Source: Morchella semilibera (Eukaryota; Ascomycota; Pezizomycetes; Pezizales; Morchellaceae). Taken from it: 64,000 bases of DNA. This document shows positions 63,008-64,000 of the stretch, piece by piece. The notes below the pieces were generated by a model. That model saw only the letters and a program-made list of their open reading frames with translations, had not been told where the DNA came from and ran no database searches. The stretch lies in NCBI GenBank assembly GCA_009192285.1, contig WBVU01000016.1:744001-808000 (forward strand), read 5' to 3'. The position numbers and the translations under genes were made by a program. Position 1 is the first letter of the stretch, and every line of letters starts with the position of its first letter.

Positions 63008-63526
63008 ATGCAGATCAGCAGCTTGATTACCGCCCTTATTGTAGGCTCAGCAACACTCGTGCATGCCGCTGCCGTCCCCCGCTGCGACGAGGACCTCCAG
63101 TTTGTACGTATATACGCCAATGATCCCCTTACACATCGCATCCTGTAGCGGGTACCAAGCTAACATACACACGCACGCACGCACACCCAGTATAACCACT
63201 GCATCGAGGACACCAGCAAGTACCTTAAGTCTCTCAACGTGCGCGTAACTCCCGAGCACACCTCCCGCATCAACAAATGCTACCACTGCTTGTAAGTCCG
63301 CCCCTTGTCTCTGAGGACTTGATGTATAATCTAACAAGCATGCAGCCAGGAGGCGGCCGCCGACAAATGTGGCGCGCGGTTTGGAACGGACCCGGATAAT
63401 CTGTCGGATGATGGGAGGGCGTGTTATGATATGGGTATGGAGGCGTGTAGGACGAGGAGGAGGAGGGATCAGTGTAGGTTCTTTGTCAATTGGAACAGGC
63501 CAACGATTGGTGTGGAGGAGTCGTGA
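63008..63526 (+). CDS. small secreted cysteine-rich protein, 125 aa
   Basis: Exons are 63008-63103, 63191-63291 and 63346-63526, with phases 0 and 2 at the junctions. A signal peptide is visible (MQISSLITALIVGSATLVHA, cleavage near AAA-VPR). The mature part of about 105 residues has eight cysteines, as RC, NHC, KCYHC, DKC, RAC, EAC and DQC, enough for four disulfides. An Arg-rich patch (RTRRRRDQC) lies near the end. I recognise no named family. Size, signal peptide and even cysteine number fit small secreted proteins and candidate effectors. A CATATAAG element about 170 bases upstream may be the promoter. Short exons and three-part structure match a real expressed gene rather than chance. Confidence 0.75.
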
Positions 63527-64000
63527 TGTGAGACGGAAGGGGCTGCAAACGTAGATATATACATAGCTAATATACCCTTCGTTTTAGTGGTCATGGAATT
63601 AGTGTAGAGATAGTAGTTTCTGTGGGTCTTGTGAGGTCAGACGTGATTCCTCAAGGGCCATAGTTCCTATCGTAAGGCAACGGGTATTCAGGTCTTAGTA
63701 TCCAATTGTCTTGTAGTGCGTCTCATAAACCTCCAGCACCATCACCGTATTCCCCCTACCCGGCACGTAAAGGCTCAAGGCGGGGTTCCTCCGACAAGAA
63801 CCCAGCCATGTTTCAAAACACACAGCTGCTATTGTTGAAAGGAGAAGCGCACGCCATCGGAGGAGAATGATGAGAAGGGGCCGCTTTTAATATTTATATT
63901 TTTATGATGCCAATTTACCTAAAGACATGTAGATGTCAGCAGGGAGAAATACGTCCAGAAACCAGCACGGGGGGAATCGACGGGGGAGCATTTATGGGGT
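63527..64000. other. intergenic, window end
   Basis: The 3' flank of the secreted protein gene. Nothing further was recognised before the window ends. Confidence 0.5.

Overview
The window looks like nuclear DNA of a filamentous ascomycete (Pezizomycotina). The genes carry short introns (about 56-200 nt) with GT..AG ends and CTAAC-type branch sites. Several products are fungal families: a UsgS transmembrane protein, a DUF2434 membrane protein, an OM14-domain protein, a fungal C2H2 regulator with an RRTWHP motif, and formamidase. About fourteen genes in 64 kb, with deserts of 6-10 kb, is low density for an ascomycete. That recalls Pezizomycetes (truffle and morel relatives), but the class is an inference.

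Layout. 1-2.4 kb: 3' part of a C2H2 zinc-finger factor (minus). 2.4-10.2 kb: gene-poor. 10.2-12.4 kb: a large unknown protein. 13.4-15.2 kb: glucosidase II beta subunit ending in RDEL. 15.2-24.8 kb: a 9.7 kb desert with small TA-flanked inverted-repeat elements. 24.8-26.2 kb: DUF2434 membrane protein. 26.2-39.4 kb: a second desert, interrupted only by a small single-span membrane protein at 32.7 kb and holding two more miniature elements. 39.4-41.5 kb: cytosolic Hsp70 (EEVD). 43.2-44.3 kb: secreted M35-like protein whose zinc-binding motif is lost. 45.6-46.3 kb: OM14-domain protein. 47.9-48.9 kb: four-span MARVEL-like protein with a GC-AG intron. 50.4-50.9 kb: unknown protein with a hydrophobic tail. 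52.7-54.0 kb: UsgS. 55.1-56.1 kb: F-box/ankyrin protein. 60.6-62.0 kb: formamidase. 63.0-63.5 kb: small secreted eight-cysteine protein.

The genes do not form a cluster or a shared pathway. They are housekeeping and accessory genes scattered in repeat-marked intergenic DNA. I found no tRNA, rRNA, CRISPR, retroelement or large transposase gene.

The strongest unexplained signal is the 8-bp palindrome TACATGTA. I count more than fifty copies by eye, against about one expected by chance, and nearly all are non-coding. It equals the TA-CA-TG-TA scar that a Tc1-type transposon with CA..TG ends would leave on excision. The window also holds at least five miniature inverted-repeat elements flanked by TA. 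Most exon models were built by hand from splice signals, and reading phase was checked across every junction.
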